NCBI RefSeq assembly: GCF_013394385.1 | Contig: NZ_AP022834.1 | Span: 2,852,001-2,916,000, forward strand | Reading direction: 5' to 3' | DNA from: Kocuria sp. TGY1127_2 | GTDB taxonomy: Bacteria; Actinomycetota; Actinomycetes; Actinomycetales; Micrococcaceae | DNA: 64,000 bases | In this document: positions 33,176-41,591 of the stretch, piece after piece | Layout: the number at the start of each line of letters is the position of its first letter | How positions within the stretch are numbered: position 1 is the stretch's first letter | Translations under genes and position numbers: made by a program | Notes under the pieces: generated by a model | What the model was told of the DNA's origin: nothing | Database searches by the model: none | What the model saw: the letters and a program-made list of their open reading frames with translations, nothing else

Positions 33176-34543
33176 CTAACCCTCGACTCGAAATGAGGCC
33201 CCGCGATGATCACCCGGCAGCCCGGGCCCGTTGCCGCCGATGCGCTCGCGAAGGGTCGTACCCGGCTCGGGTTCGTCCAGGAGACCGCGGCGCCGCAATT
33301 CCGGTGACACAAAGCGGGAGAAACGCTCCAGATCCGTGGGACGCACGGCCGCGGAGAGGTTGAATCCGTCCACGTCGGCCTCTTCGATCCACCGTTCGAG
33401 TTCATCGGCCACTGTTTCGGGGGAGCCGACGATCACGGGGCCGCGCCCTCCGATGGCGACGAATTCCGCGAGGTCTCTCACGGTCCATGTCTTGTTCGGG
33501 GACAGCGTCGTGAAGCTCGCGAGCGCCGATTGATTTGCGTCCGTGGTGACGTGTTCGATCTCGGAGTCCGGATCGGCTCCCGAGAGGTCGACGCCCGTCC
33601 AGCCTCCGAAGAGCGCGAGCGTGGCCTCAGTGTCAACGAGGTCCTTGTATTCTTCGAGCCGTTGTTCGGCCAGTTCGTCCGTCTCTGCGACGACGACGGT
33701 CGCCAGGCTGAAAATCTTGACGGAATCACGCGCACGGCCTCGAGCTTCCAGCTCGTCCCGCACCGCACTGGTCCATCCGCGCACGAGTTCGGGCGTGCCT
33801 CCGGAGAAGAAGATAGCCTCCGCGTGGTCCAGGGCGAATCTTTGGCCCCTCTTGGACGCGCCTGCTTGGAACAAGAACGGGGTGCCCTGCGGCCCGGGGT
33901 GAGCCAGGGCTACACCGGGGACCGAGAAGAACTTGCCTTCGTGTTCGATCGGACGCACCTGTTCCGGGTCCACGAAGACGTTCGCCTCGGGGTCCGCTTT
34001 CACCGCGTCGGGCCCGAAAGAACCCTCGAACAGCTTGTACATGACCTCCATGTATTCGTCTGCTCGATCGTAGCGCTCGTCGTGCGGGATCTGACCGGCC
34101 ATCCCCAAATTCTTGGCCGCGGAGTCCTGATAACTCGTCACGATATTCCAGGCGACGCGCCCGTCGGTGAAGTGATCCAACGTGCTCAGGGTCCGCGCCA
34201 AAAGGTAGGGCTGTTCATAGCTGACGGATGCCGTGACGCCGAAACCGAGATTCTCCGTTCGTTGGGCCATGGCGGTCACCACGACCAAGGGGTCGAGCAG
34301 AGGGTATTGCACCCCTCCGCGGGCGGTGGCATCCCCATTGCCGCCGTAGACGTCGTAAATGCCGGGGATATCGGCGAGGAAGAGGGATGCGAATCCGCCT
34401 TCCTCGAGGGTCCGGGCCAGATCCGTCCAGTAGGAAAGCTGGTCGAATTCCGAGATTCTGGATTCGGGGTGACGCCACAAGCCCGGCGTCTGGTGCACCG
34501 GGACCAGCATGTCGAAAGCGTTGATCAGAATAGGGCGGGTCAT
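33176..34543 (-). CDS. NtaA/SnaA/DszA-family FMN-dependent monooxygenase
   Basis: ATG 34543 with AGGAGAACCG upstream; 455 residues. A bacterial-luciferase-like TIM barrel of the NtaA/DszA group: INAFDMLVPVHQTPGLWRHP at the start, LARTLEEGGFASLFLADI, VAWNIVTSYQDSAAKNLG, LFQAGASKRGQRFA and a late GSPETVADELERW. These enzymes use FMNH2 and O2 to cleave C-N or C-S bonds (nitrilotriacetate, sulfones, dimethyl sulfide). Start and the preceding MHS permease stop overlap (ATGA), and an SfnB-like flavoprotein is first in the operon. The set suggests uptake and desulfurisation of an organosulfur compound; a flavin reductase is not in the operon. Confidence 0.87.
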   Translation of the reverse strand: MTRPILINAFDMLVPVHQTPGLWRHPESRISEFDQLSYWTDLARTLEEGGFASLFLADIPGIYDVYGGNGDATARGGVQYPLLDPLVVVTAMAQRTENLGFGVTASVSYEQPYLLARTLSTLDHFTDGRVAWNIVTSYQDSAAKNLGMAGQIPHDERYDRADEYMEVMYKLFEGSFGPDAVKADPEANVFVDPEQVRPIEHEGKFFSVPGVALAHPGPQGTPFLFQAGASKRGQRFALDHAEAIFFSGGTPELVRGWTSAVRDELEARGRARDSVKIFSLATVVVAETDELAEQRLEEYKDLVDTEATLALFGGWTGVDLSGADPDSEIEHVTTDANQSALASFTTLSPNKTWTVRDLAEFVAIGGRGPVIVGSPETVADELERWIEEADVDGFNLSAAVRPTDLERFSRFVSPELRRRGLLDEPEPGTTLRERIGGNGPGLPGDHRGASFRVEG

Positions 34544-35868
34544 CGGTTCTCCTTGACAGTGGTTCGAACCGGGTCCACGGCCAGGAGGGCGGCGATCACG
34601 GAAAGAACCACGAGTACGGACAGATAGGTAGTAATGAGCCAGGGGGTTTCTCCGCCCCAGGCGTAGAGGAGGGTCGCGGTGAACGGCATCAAACCGCCAC
34701 CGATCAGCGTTCCCAGTTGATAGCCCATGCTGACGCCGGAGTAGCGCACCTCGACGGGGAACTGTTCGGCGAACCATGCAGCCTGAGGACCGTACACCGA
34801 GTCGTGAGCGAAGACGAGGCCCACAATGATGATCAAGGGCAGGATCGAGGTGTTACCGGCATCGGCCGCGAGGAATATGGCCCAACCGAAGACGCCGATA
34901 GCTATATACCCGGCGAGGGAAATGGGGCGGCGACCGACTTTGTCGGAGACCCACCCCCAAAACGGCCCGGAGAAGAGCCCTATCGCGGAGGCGATCATGA
35001 CTGCGGTGAGCACCGGCCCCGAACCGCCCTGGGTGTCCTTGAGATACGTCAGCAAATACACCGTGACGAGGTAATAGATTCCGTTCTGAGCAACGCGCAG
35101 GAACGTCGTCACGGCCAGGGCCCGCGGGTATTTTTTGATCATGGTCCACACGGGAGCCTGTTCGACCTGTCCCGCGCCCTTGATATCCGTGAATTCCGCG
35201 GCATCCGAGACACCCAGGCGGATCCACAATGCCACGAGTACGAATACTCCCGAGGCGAGGAACGGCACGCGCCAGCCGAAGGAGGCAAATTGCTCGTCGG
35301 TGAAGATGCCCTGGACGATCGCGTAGAGCCCGGTGGCCAGCAGCATTCCTCCGGCCGAACCGATCTGCGTGAAGGAACCGAAGAAGCCGCGGAGGTGACC
35401 CGGAGCGTGCTCGACGCTCAGCAGCGCCGAGCCTCCCCACTCCGCGCCGGCGGACAACCCTTGGAGGATTCGAAGGGTCACGAGACCGATGGGCGCCCAG
35501 ATACCGATGGTGTCGAAATTCGGCAGGAGACCGATCAGAAAAGAGGACAGCCCCATCGTCAGGAGCGAGACGACCAACAAGGCTTTGCGGCCGACCCTGT
35601 CACCGACGTGACCGGCGATGATTCCGCCGATGGGACGAGCCAGCACACCCACCGCGAGGGTAGCGAAGGAGGCGAGCAAGCTGATGAGCGGCGTCGAACC
35701 ATGGAAATACTGATTGTTGAAGATGATCGCCGCGGCGATGCCGTAAAGGTAGAAGTCGTACCACTCGAGAGTGGTTCCGGCGAAGGCGCTCCCGAGGACG
35801 CGGATGGGACGAGAGCGGCGTGCAGTCGGCGGGTGCCCGGAAGGTGCTTCGACAGTCTGCTGGCTCAC
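34540..35868 (-). CDS. MHS-family MFS permease of the sulfur-scavenging operon
   Basis: 442 residues, 12 helices, with MHS signature GTTLEWYDFYLYGIAAAII and loop motif GHVGDRVGRKALLVV. Its start overlaps the upstream SfnB-like gene by four bases, and its stop overlaps the monooxygenase start. Strict coupling on both sides indicates that it imports the substrate of the two flavoenzymes, probably a sulfone, sulfonate or related small organic anion. A long plus-strand frame over this gene is a shadow. Confidence 0.86.
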   Translation of the reverse strand: MSQQTVEAPSGHPPTARRSRPIRVLGSAFAGTTLEWYDFYLYGIAAAIIFNNQYFHGSTPLISLLASFATLAVGVLARPIGGIIAGHVGDRVGRKALLVVSLLTMGLSSFLIGLLPNFDTIGIWAPIGLVTLRILQGLSAGAEWGGSALLSVEHAPGHLRGFFGSFTQIGSAGGMLLATGLYAIVQGIFTDEQFASFGWRVPFLASGVFVLVALWIRLGVSDAAEFTDIKGAGQVEQAPVWTMIKKYPRALAVTTFLRVAQNGIYYLVTVYLLTYLKDTQGGSGPVLTAVMIASAIGLFSGPFWGWVSDKVGRRPISLAGYIAIGVFGWAIFLAADAGNTSILPLIIIVGLVFAHDSVYGPQAAWFAEQFPVEVRYSGVSMGYQLGTLIGGGLMPFTATLLYAWGGETPWLITTYLSVLVVLSVIAALLAVDPVRTTVKENR

Positions 35869-37148
35869 GGTTTCACCGTCTGGCTCTTGGTTGCATCCCC
35901 GATCGCGTTGAGACCCTCGGGAAGGGTTCCATTGATCCAGTAGTCACCGATCGCACGGGCACGGAATGCGATGGGATTGTGTGTTGCGACGGTCTGGGCG
36001 TTGCGCCAGTGTCGGTCCAGCCCTTTGGAGCGTGACGTCGCGGAGGCGCCTCCGGTGAGGAACAGTTCCTGCGCCGCGCCGAGAGCGAGTTCGGGAACGC
36101 TGACCTGCGCGTGCTCAACGGCAACCTCAGAAAAGGACAACGCCTCGGGAATGCGCTCGGGAAAGTCGGGGTCGTCCAGGAATTCGAACCTCGTCGCCCC
36201 GGCGGTTTCCGCGGCACGAATCCCCTCGTCGAGGATTCGGGCTGTCTGGGTCACGACCGATTCGGCGGTGAATGCCTTGGCGGCGATCCGTCCCGTCGCT
36301 TCCTGGATCAAGGGGTCTTCGCGAAATGGAAGTCCCGATCCGGTGTTGAATGTGCGGGCCCGTCGCGCAACCGAGCCGGCGGCGTCGTCGCGAGCAGCCC
36401 GGGCGATCCCCGCCATAACGGCCAAGAGAACGAGCTGAAAGAACGCGGCCTCGTGAACGGCTTCGGGCGAACCCGTAACGCGGTCCAGGAGGCCTGCTTC
36501 TTCGACCGCGACGTTCTCGAGCGTGGTGGTTCCCGTACCGGTGAGGCGCTGGCCGAATCCGTCCCAGTCGTCCGCGATTTTCACCCCTGGGGTATCAACG
36601 CGGACGACGGCGAAACGGCGCCCCTCCCCCTCGTCGAGGGAAGCCGAGACGCGCGTGTAATCCGAGAAGATGGTGCCGGTGGTGTAATACTTTTCTCCGT
36701 TCACACGCCATCCGTCTGCGGTGTTGGTGAGGCGGGTATTCAGCGAACCCAGCTGATTGCTTCCCCGCTCGGTAGAAGCATTGCCCACCGTCTCCCCCGA
36801 GAGAACGCGGGGATACCAGGCGTCCTGAATTGCTCGCGGCTGAAAACGCAGGGCTTCGACGAAGCCGTAGTGAGATCGGTAGACGTGTGCGACGTTTGCG
36901 TCTGCGGCGGCGAGGTCGACGAGGAGCCGGATGAAAGTTTCGATGCTGACACCGGGACCTCCGTGCTCCGCAGGGACTCGCAGCATGCTGAAGCCCGCGG
37001 CGTCGAGCTGTTCTATCTCGTCGAACGGAAGGCGCCGCTCAAGATCGCGCTGGAGGGACCCTTGCGCGATGCTCTCGAAGAGCGGGGCGAAATGTTTAGC
37101 CAAAGCCGGGTAATCGGTCGGAAGGTTTGCGGACAGTTTTTCGGTCAT
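35865..37148 (-). CDS. SfnB/DszC-like acyl-CoA dehydrogenase-fold flavoprotein
   Basis: 427 residues with the acyl-CoA dehydrogenase fold used by flavin-dependent monooxygenases such as SfnB and DszC. N-terminal helices (LERRLPFDEIEQLDAAGF) are followed by the central beta domain (GNASTERGSNQ, WRVNGEKYYTTGTIFSDY) and C-terminal four-helix bundle ending DRHWRNAQTVATHNPI, where the conserved RHWRNxxT segment is typical of the sulfur-acquisition branch. It lacks an obvious catalytic Glu context of true acyl-CoA dehydrogenases. First gene of a coupled three-gene operon, likely induced under sulfate limitation, though no operator was recognised. Confidence 0.85.
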   Translation of the reverse strand: MTEKLSANLPTDYPALAKHFAPLFESIAQGSLQRDLERRLPFDEIEQLDAAGFSMLRVPAEHGGPGVSIETFIRLLVDLAAADANVAHVYRSHYGFVEALRFQPRAIQDAWYPRVLSGETVGNASTERGSNQLGSLNTRLTNTADGWRVNGEKYYTTGTIFSDYTRVSASLDEGEGRRFAVVRVDTPGVKIADDWDGFGQRLTGTGTTTLENVAVEEAGLLDRVTGSPEAVHEAAFFQLVLLAVMAGIARAARDDAAGSVARRARTFNTGSGLPFREDPLIQEATGRIAAKAFTAESVVTQTARILDEGIRAAETAGATRFEFLDDPDFPERIPEALSFSEVAVEHAQVSVPELALGAAQELFLTGGASATSRSKGLDRHWRNAQTVATHNPIAFRARAIGDYWINGTLPEGLNAIGDATKSQTVKP

Positions 37149-37506
37149 GGGGCCTCGATCCTTGGGACAAGCCGTTTAGATTGAGGCTAGGAGACACGAC
37201 CCGCATGCGCAGAAGGTATTTCTCGCGGTTTCGGGTGTGACGCCGCATGTCGACTTCATGTCGTGATGAATCCGCAGTGTTACTCGGGTGCTTTCAGGGC
37301 CCGCTTCGTTGCGTCCTCCCGCGTGTCAGCTGGTCGACCAACGGGGCCCGGCTAGCGGCTTTGCGGCCATCCACGTGGAGACTCCCGATGGCGTCGAACG
37401 AGGCCGCAACGAGTGCGGGATTCGTGGTGTACTCGGCCTCATTGCCCCGGATCCGATCCGCCACAAGGCATCACCGAACGGCCGACCAGGACGCCGAGCG
37501 ACCGGC
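37149..37506. other. Intergenic region upstream of sulfur operon
   Basis: About 358 bases between the SfnB-like start and the fabH stop. It should contain the operon promoter, but no clear -10/-35, operator or hairpin with T-run is visible, and the plus-strand frames lack recognisable domains. Confidence 0.4.
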
Positions 37507-38469
37507 CTACTCGGGAAGTCTGACGACCTGACCGGCGAAGGCGAAGCCGCCGCCGAAGCCGAGGAGAAGAGCCATGCCTCCCCGCGGCAGGTCTCCTCGG
37601 TGCCAGTACTTGGAGAGGCCCAGGGGAACACTCGCCGCCGAGGTATTTCCGGACTCGATGACGTCCTTGATGACGATCTGCTCGTCCGTCGCCTTGAGCG
37701 CCTTGGCTAAGGGTTCGACCAGGCGGAGATTGGCCTGGTGGAAAGCGAAGACGTCGATGTCCTCCAGGCTCAACCCCGCGGCGTCGAGAACCTTGTGTGC
37801 CTGCTTGGCTGCGTCGGTGAAAGCCCATCGCATGACCTGGCGGCCGTCCTGGGTGAAGAACTCGGGGTCACCGTGAATGACCACTGCGTCTGCCATGGAA
37901 GGGACCGATCCCCAAATGGTCTGGCTGACCTGGGGCTCCTCGGACTTCTGCAGGACCACGGCCCCGGCGCCGTCGGCCGTCAGAATGCATGTCCGCCGGT
38001 CGGTCCAGTCGGTCACGGCACTGAGCTTTTCGGAGCCGATGACCAGCGCGGTCTCTGCACTTCCGGCGCGAATCGCCTGATCGGCTATACCCATCGCGTA
38101 TTCGAAGCCTGAGCACGCAGTATTGACGTCCATGATGGCCGGGGCGGTGAAGCCAAGGCGCTGGCTCACGCGACCCGCCGTGTTGGGGCTTCGGTCCGTT
38201 GCGGTCGTGCTCGCCAGCACGACCAAATCGACATCATGAAGACCAGCGTCCTCGAGGGCCATCCGGGCGGCACCCACGGCGAGATCGGCCACGGACTCGT
38301 CCTCGGAGGCGATATGCCTTTCGACGATCCCGGTGCGGGACTGAATCCACTCGTCGCTCGTGTCGACCATCTTGGCGATGTCGAAATTCGTGAGGACCTT
38401 CTCAGGCTGGAAATGACCGAGACCGACGACCTTGGAGCCGTGCTGGGCAGAAGTGTGTGCAATGGGCAT
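37507..38469 (-). CDS. Beta-ketoacyl-ACP synthase III (FabH-like)
   Basis: 320 residues, the usual FabH length. The catalytic triad is intact: Cys in DVNTACSGFEYAM (about 119), His in FAFHQANLR (about 249) and Asn in ESGNTSAAS (about 279). The closing GFGGGFAFAG is typical. KAS III condenses an acyl-CoA primer with malonyl-ACP to start fatty-acid synthesis; branched primers are usual in actinobacteria. It is not next to other fab genes, so it may be a second, specialised copy for a different primer. That is inference from context. Confidence 0.88.
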   Translation of the reverse strand: MPIAHTSAQHGSKVVGLGHFQPEKVLTNFDIAKMVDTSDEWIQSRTGIVERHIASEDESVADLAVGAARMALEDAGLHDVDLVVLASTTATDRSPNTAGRVSQRLGFTAPAIMDVNTACSGFEYAMGIADQAIRAGSAETALVIGSEKLSAVTDWTDRRTCILTADGAGAVVLQKSEEPQVSQTIWGSVPSMADAVVIHGDPEFFTQDGRQVMRWAFTDAAKQAHKVLDAAGLSLEDIDVFAFHQANLRLVEPLAKALKATDEQIVIKDVIESGNTSAASVPLGLSKYWHRGDLPRGGMALLLGFGGGFAFAGQVVRLPE

Positions 38470-38521
38470 ATTCAGAATCCTACTGCTTTCATAGCCCGTG
38501 CACGGCTCCTTGACCGACCGC

Positions 38522-39022
38522 CTAACTCATCTTTTCGGCGACGCGCTCGATCAAACCGGCGGCGTTCCGACGAGTGCGTTCGGAACGCTCTTCGGCGGTG
38601 AGAGTTTCTTCCATCTGACGCACCCCATCGGGCTTCTTCTTGCCCCAGGTGTAATCGGAACAGCGCAGATCGGAACAGATGTACGTGCCCACCGTGTTGT
38701 AGTGGTCCTTCTTGCCCTTGGCTCGCTGGATGGAGTACATCGAGACACCGCTGCCCGGATGAAGGGTCATGCAGAGCTGGCACATTTGCGCCCCGCCTCC
38801 GCTCTTCTGTGCGTTCCTGTGAAGGACAATACCTCGGAGGCCGGCCTCGGTTTCGGCAACGACATATGCGCTCTGCGGCGACTTCGGGTCGATCCAGCCG
38901 AGGAATATTTCGGAATCCCAGTCCGTCATAGCAAGGTCCTTCGGAACGTTGAGCCGCTGAGCGGCGCCCTTCGAACAATTGATGAAGCTCTTGCGGATTT
39001 CTGACTCAGTGTGTTGCTGCAT
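38522..39022 (-). CDS. FBP-domain protein (EF-G-binding type treble-clef zinc finger)
   Basis: ATG 39022 preferred over TTG 39028; 166 residues. The C-terminal half carries a four-cysteine zinc site, QMCQLCMTL and TYICSDLRCSDYTWGKKKPDG, matching the FBP domain named after fusidic-acid-resistance FusB-like EF-G-binding proteins. The N-terminal helical region and IFLGWIDPKSPQSAYVV precede it. In staphylococci such proteins rescue EF-G on ribosomes; in actinobacteria the function is not established. It is monocistronic and convergent with no gene. Confidence 0.78.
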   Translation of the reverse strand: MQQHTESEIRKSFINCSKGAAQRLNVPKDLAMTDWDSEIFLGWIDPKSPQSAYVVAETEAGLRGIVLHRNAQKSGGGAQMCQLCMTLHPGSGVSMYSIQRAKGKKDHYNTVGTYICSDLRCSDYTWGKKKPDGVRQMEETLTAEERSERTRRNAAGLIERVAEKMS

Positions 39023-39197
39023 GGTCAATACCCCATTGACGTGGTGGCGCGCAGACGTGTTCCCAGAACGGGGCTGCGCGGAAATGGCTTGTGCACAATG
39101 CCTCGACGGCCGACTCGCGGCGGCTTCTCATCGGGCACAGGTCATCGCAGGTTGCGCCGTTATCCAGGCAGCAACCGGCAGGAACGGGGCTATCTGG

Positions 39198-39220
39198 TGT
39201 CGGCGGTCAATCCGCCGACA
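39198..39220. terminator. 9-bp perfect hairpin between exporter and FBP gene
   Basis: TGTCGGCGG, loop TCAAT, CCGCCGACA. It lies 64 bases after the exporter stop in the direction of transcription. There is no T-run, so factor-independent termination is uncertain. Confidence 0.4.
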
Positions 39221-39283
39221 ACCTCCTGACGCCTTGGGGCATCGATACCTGAGCAAGTCACGTCCCCTTTTATACACCCCGGG

Positions 39284-40663
39284 TCAAGTCCGTGCCCGGC
39301 GGAGAGACCGGTCGACCCAGGTCATCACGGCAAACAACGTCGCGAGGACGACCATGAACAGACCCAATTCGTGAAGTCCGGAGGTCGTAGCCTTCTGCCC
39401 GAAGAAGAAACCCGAGGCCGACGACGCCGCCATCGCGCCGAAATACATGAACGTTCGGAGCAGGCCCGCCGAAGCCCCGATTTTGTCTTCTCTTGCCTGG
39501 AAATAAACGGCATTCTGATTGGCCAAGCTCACCAGGCCCTGAGGTATCCCGAGGATCAGGGCAACGACTACGAGGAGCCATACGGGCGCGTCGTCGGCAA
39601 GGGTCATGATCAGGGCGCAGGCCACGATTTGGGCAAGTGCCCCGACCTTCAGTTTGAGACGAACTTCAGCGAAACGGCCGGTCAGCAAGGTCACGAGAAT
39701 CCCGGTACCAAAGGTCGGCAGCAGGAGAAGTCCCGCGGTCGAGGCGGACAATCCACGTCCTTGCTCGAGCCACTGGGTGTATCCGTAGATAAACGCGTAG
39801 GAGACGGATTGCGCCAAGAAGGCCCTCACATAGGTCGCCATCAACGGTACGTTTCCGGCAAAGACGCGAACATCGATGAACGGCGCCCGACGTTTCATCT
39901 CCCACCAGGCGAAGGCCGCACCGAAGGCCACGGAGACCAACAGCAGCCAAGCCAGCGGCCAGGCAAGATTCATGAAGAACAGCAGTGCCGAGATGAGCGT
40001 GACCGAGAACAAGAGGATACCGGTCAGGTCGGTGTCCGTTGTGACATCCGAGTCGTCCGGTGAATCATGGGCCGGGAGGAACAAGGCGCCGAGAACGAAT
40101 GCCGCTGCACCCAGTACGACATTGATCGTCATGGTGCTGCGCCAGCCGCCGAGGCCGATCAAGGCGCCTCCGAGCGTCGGGCCGATGACCGAAATGACTT
40201 GGGTCGTAATCGTCAGCACCGAGAGCACGGCTGCCGGGGTTTCGACTCCGGTGCGATGAGATTCGTATTTGATCAGTCGCATCGCTGAGGGATACCCGGC
40301 GCATGTACCGAAGCCCAACACCACTCTGGCGACCATCAGGACCCAAATATTCGGTGCCAGTGCGCCAAGGATTCCAGCAACCGTCGTCAGGAACGCGCCG
40401 ATGAGGAACAGGCGTTTGGACCCAAATTGGTCGATCAAGCTGCCCATCAGGGGTTGTCCGATGGCCGTCGCAACGTACAGCGCGGAAACGAGCCAGGCCG
40501 TTTCGGAGGCCGGCGCTCCCAGTGCGATGCCGATCGGCACCAGCGCCACAGCAATGATCGATGAGTTGATGGGGTTGAGGATGGCACCCAGCATCATGGG
40601 TGCGTAGAGTCGCCGGTCGAAGCGGTCCGGTGGGGGGTTTCGCCTGTCGGTCAGCGAATTCAA
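39284..40663 (-). CDS. DHA2-like MFS drug exporter
   Basis: 459 residues with about 12-14 hydrophobic segments. The first helix motif LNPINSSIIAVALVPIG resembles the DHA2 signature, and GSLIDQFGSKRLFLIG is motif A; GFGTCAGYPSAMR follows in helix 5 (motif C-like region). Proton-driven efflux of a drug or metabolite is likely. It is divergent from an isochorismatase-fold gene, with an 89-base shared promoter region containing a small GCTT-AGCA-AAGC palindrome (about 40715-40726) that could be an operator. No local regulator gene is present. Confidence 0.82.
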   Translation of the reverse strand: MNSLTDRRNPPPDRFDRRLYAPMMLGAILNPINSSIIAVALVPIGIALGAPASETAWLVSALYVATAIGQPLMGSLIDQFGSKRLFLIGAFLTTVAGILGALAPNIWVLMVARVVLGFGTCAGYPSAMRLIKYESHRTGVETPAAVLSVLTITTQVISVIGPTLGGALIGLGGWRSTMTINVVLGAAAFVLGALFLPAHDSPDDSDVTTDTDLTGILLFSVTLISALLFFMNLAWPLAWLLLVSVAFGAAFAWWEMKRRAPFIDVRVFAGNVPLMATYVRAFLAQSVSYAFIYGYTQWLEQGRGLSASTAGLLLLPTFGTGILVTLLTGRFAEVRLKLKVGALAQIVACALIMTLADDAPVWLLVVVALILGIPQGLVSLANQNAVYFQAREDKIGASAGLLRTFMYFGAMAASSASGFFFGQKATTSGLHELGLFMVVLATLFAVMTWVDRSLRRART

Positions 40664-40752
40664 AATGGCATCAGCTTCTCAGCGCGGGGTGGACACTCAG
40701 CCAACCCCACTATAGTGCTTAGCAAAGCTATCTATGCCCCAGGAGGCCCGAC

Positions 40753-41313
40753 ATGACCACCAACACCCCCGTACTTCTTGCCATGGACTTCCAGAACGGC
40801 ATCGCGGGCGCATTCGAGGGCACCGGTGTGCTCGAAAACGCGGCCCGCGCGGTCGACGCGGCTCGGACTGCGGGAATCCCGGTTCTCTGGGTTCGCGTCG
40901 CATTCCGTCCCGGCTATCCCGAAACCGTCAGCAGCCCTGCATTTTCGCGGATTGCCGAGGCCCGGGGCGATGCCATGACACAGGAGAACGCCGAAACCCA
41001 GATTCATCCGGCCCTGTTCCCGCGCGAGGACGAACCGGTTGTGCTCAAACGGCGCATCAGCGCCTTCAGCGGAAGCGATCTCGACATACTCCTCCGCGCA
41101 ACAGAGGCCGACACGCTGGTTCTGTCCGGAATCGCGACCTCCGGCGTCGTACTCTCGACCCTCCGTCAGGCCGCAGACCTCGATTACCGGATCATTGTGC
41201 TGGAGGACGCGTGCGCGGATCGCGACGAAGAGGTGCACCGGGTTCTGACCCAGAAGGTCTTCCCGAGCCAGGCGGAGGTCCTTCCCGTCAACGATTGGGC
41301 CAACCAGCTCTGA
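40753..41313 (+). CDS. Isochorismatase-fold (cysteine hydrolase-like) protein without catalytic Cys
   Basis: ATG 40753 behind CAGGAGG; 186 residues. The alpha/beta isochorismatase fold is clear: the catalytic Asp in LAMDFQNGI (about 13) and Lys in VLKRRISAFSG (about 98) are present. At the usual nucleophile position the sequence is GIATSGVVLST, where family enzymes have GxxTxxCVxxT, so Cys is replaced by Val. Either it acts by another mechanism or it is a non-catalytic binder. A recognisable subgroup in actinobacteria shows the same TSGVVLST pattern, so it is not a random mutation. Divergent from the exporter; function unknown. Confidence 0.8.
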   Translation: MTTNTPVLLAMDFQNGIAGAFEGTGVLENAARAVDAARTAGIPVLWVRVAFRPGYPETVSSPAFSRIAEARGDAMTQENAETQIHPALFPREDEPVVLKRRISAFSGSDLDILLRATEADTLVLSGIATSGVVLSTLRQAADLDYRIIVLEDACADRDEEVHRVLTQKVFPSQAEVLPVNDWANQL

Positions 41314-41570
41314 TCCTTCCCGGGATCCGCCGAACATTCGTCCGGGAGCTCGGAATCCCGTCGGCACCCGGCCCCCCTTCGGACAATTCCCAGCGAATTC
41401 TTCCGGTGATATATCGCATAGGTCCGGGAATTACTTTACGCGTCACGCAATAATTAGCGAACCTTCCTATGATTCAAACATCCTCGGCCACAACCGGAGT
41501 GTGACCAGCGCTTTGAATCGGTAGAACCTGCCTCCATGCTTCTGTTAGCTTCTCAGGTGAACCAATTCTC

Positions 41571-41589
41571 TATGGATAGGCTTACCTAA
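41571..41589 (+). promoter_or_regulatory. DtxR/IdeR-type iron box overlapping desA promoter
   Basis: TATGGATAGGCTTACCTAA matches 16 of 19 positions of the DtxR/IdeR/DmdR consensus TWAGGTTAGSCTAACCTWA. It ends two bases before the TTG start of the first siderophore gene. TAGGCT (41577-41582) inside it fits a -10 element. Iron-loaded repressor bound here would block transcription, so the operon should be induced by iron limitation. Confidence 0.75.
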
Positions 41590-41591
41590 AA

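Noticed and set aside
34717-35943. 408-codon plus-strand frame
   Set aside because: Antisense to the MHS permease of the sulfur operon; no recognisable motif.
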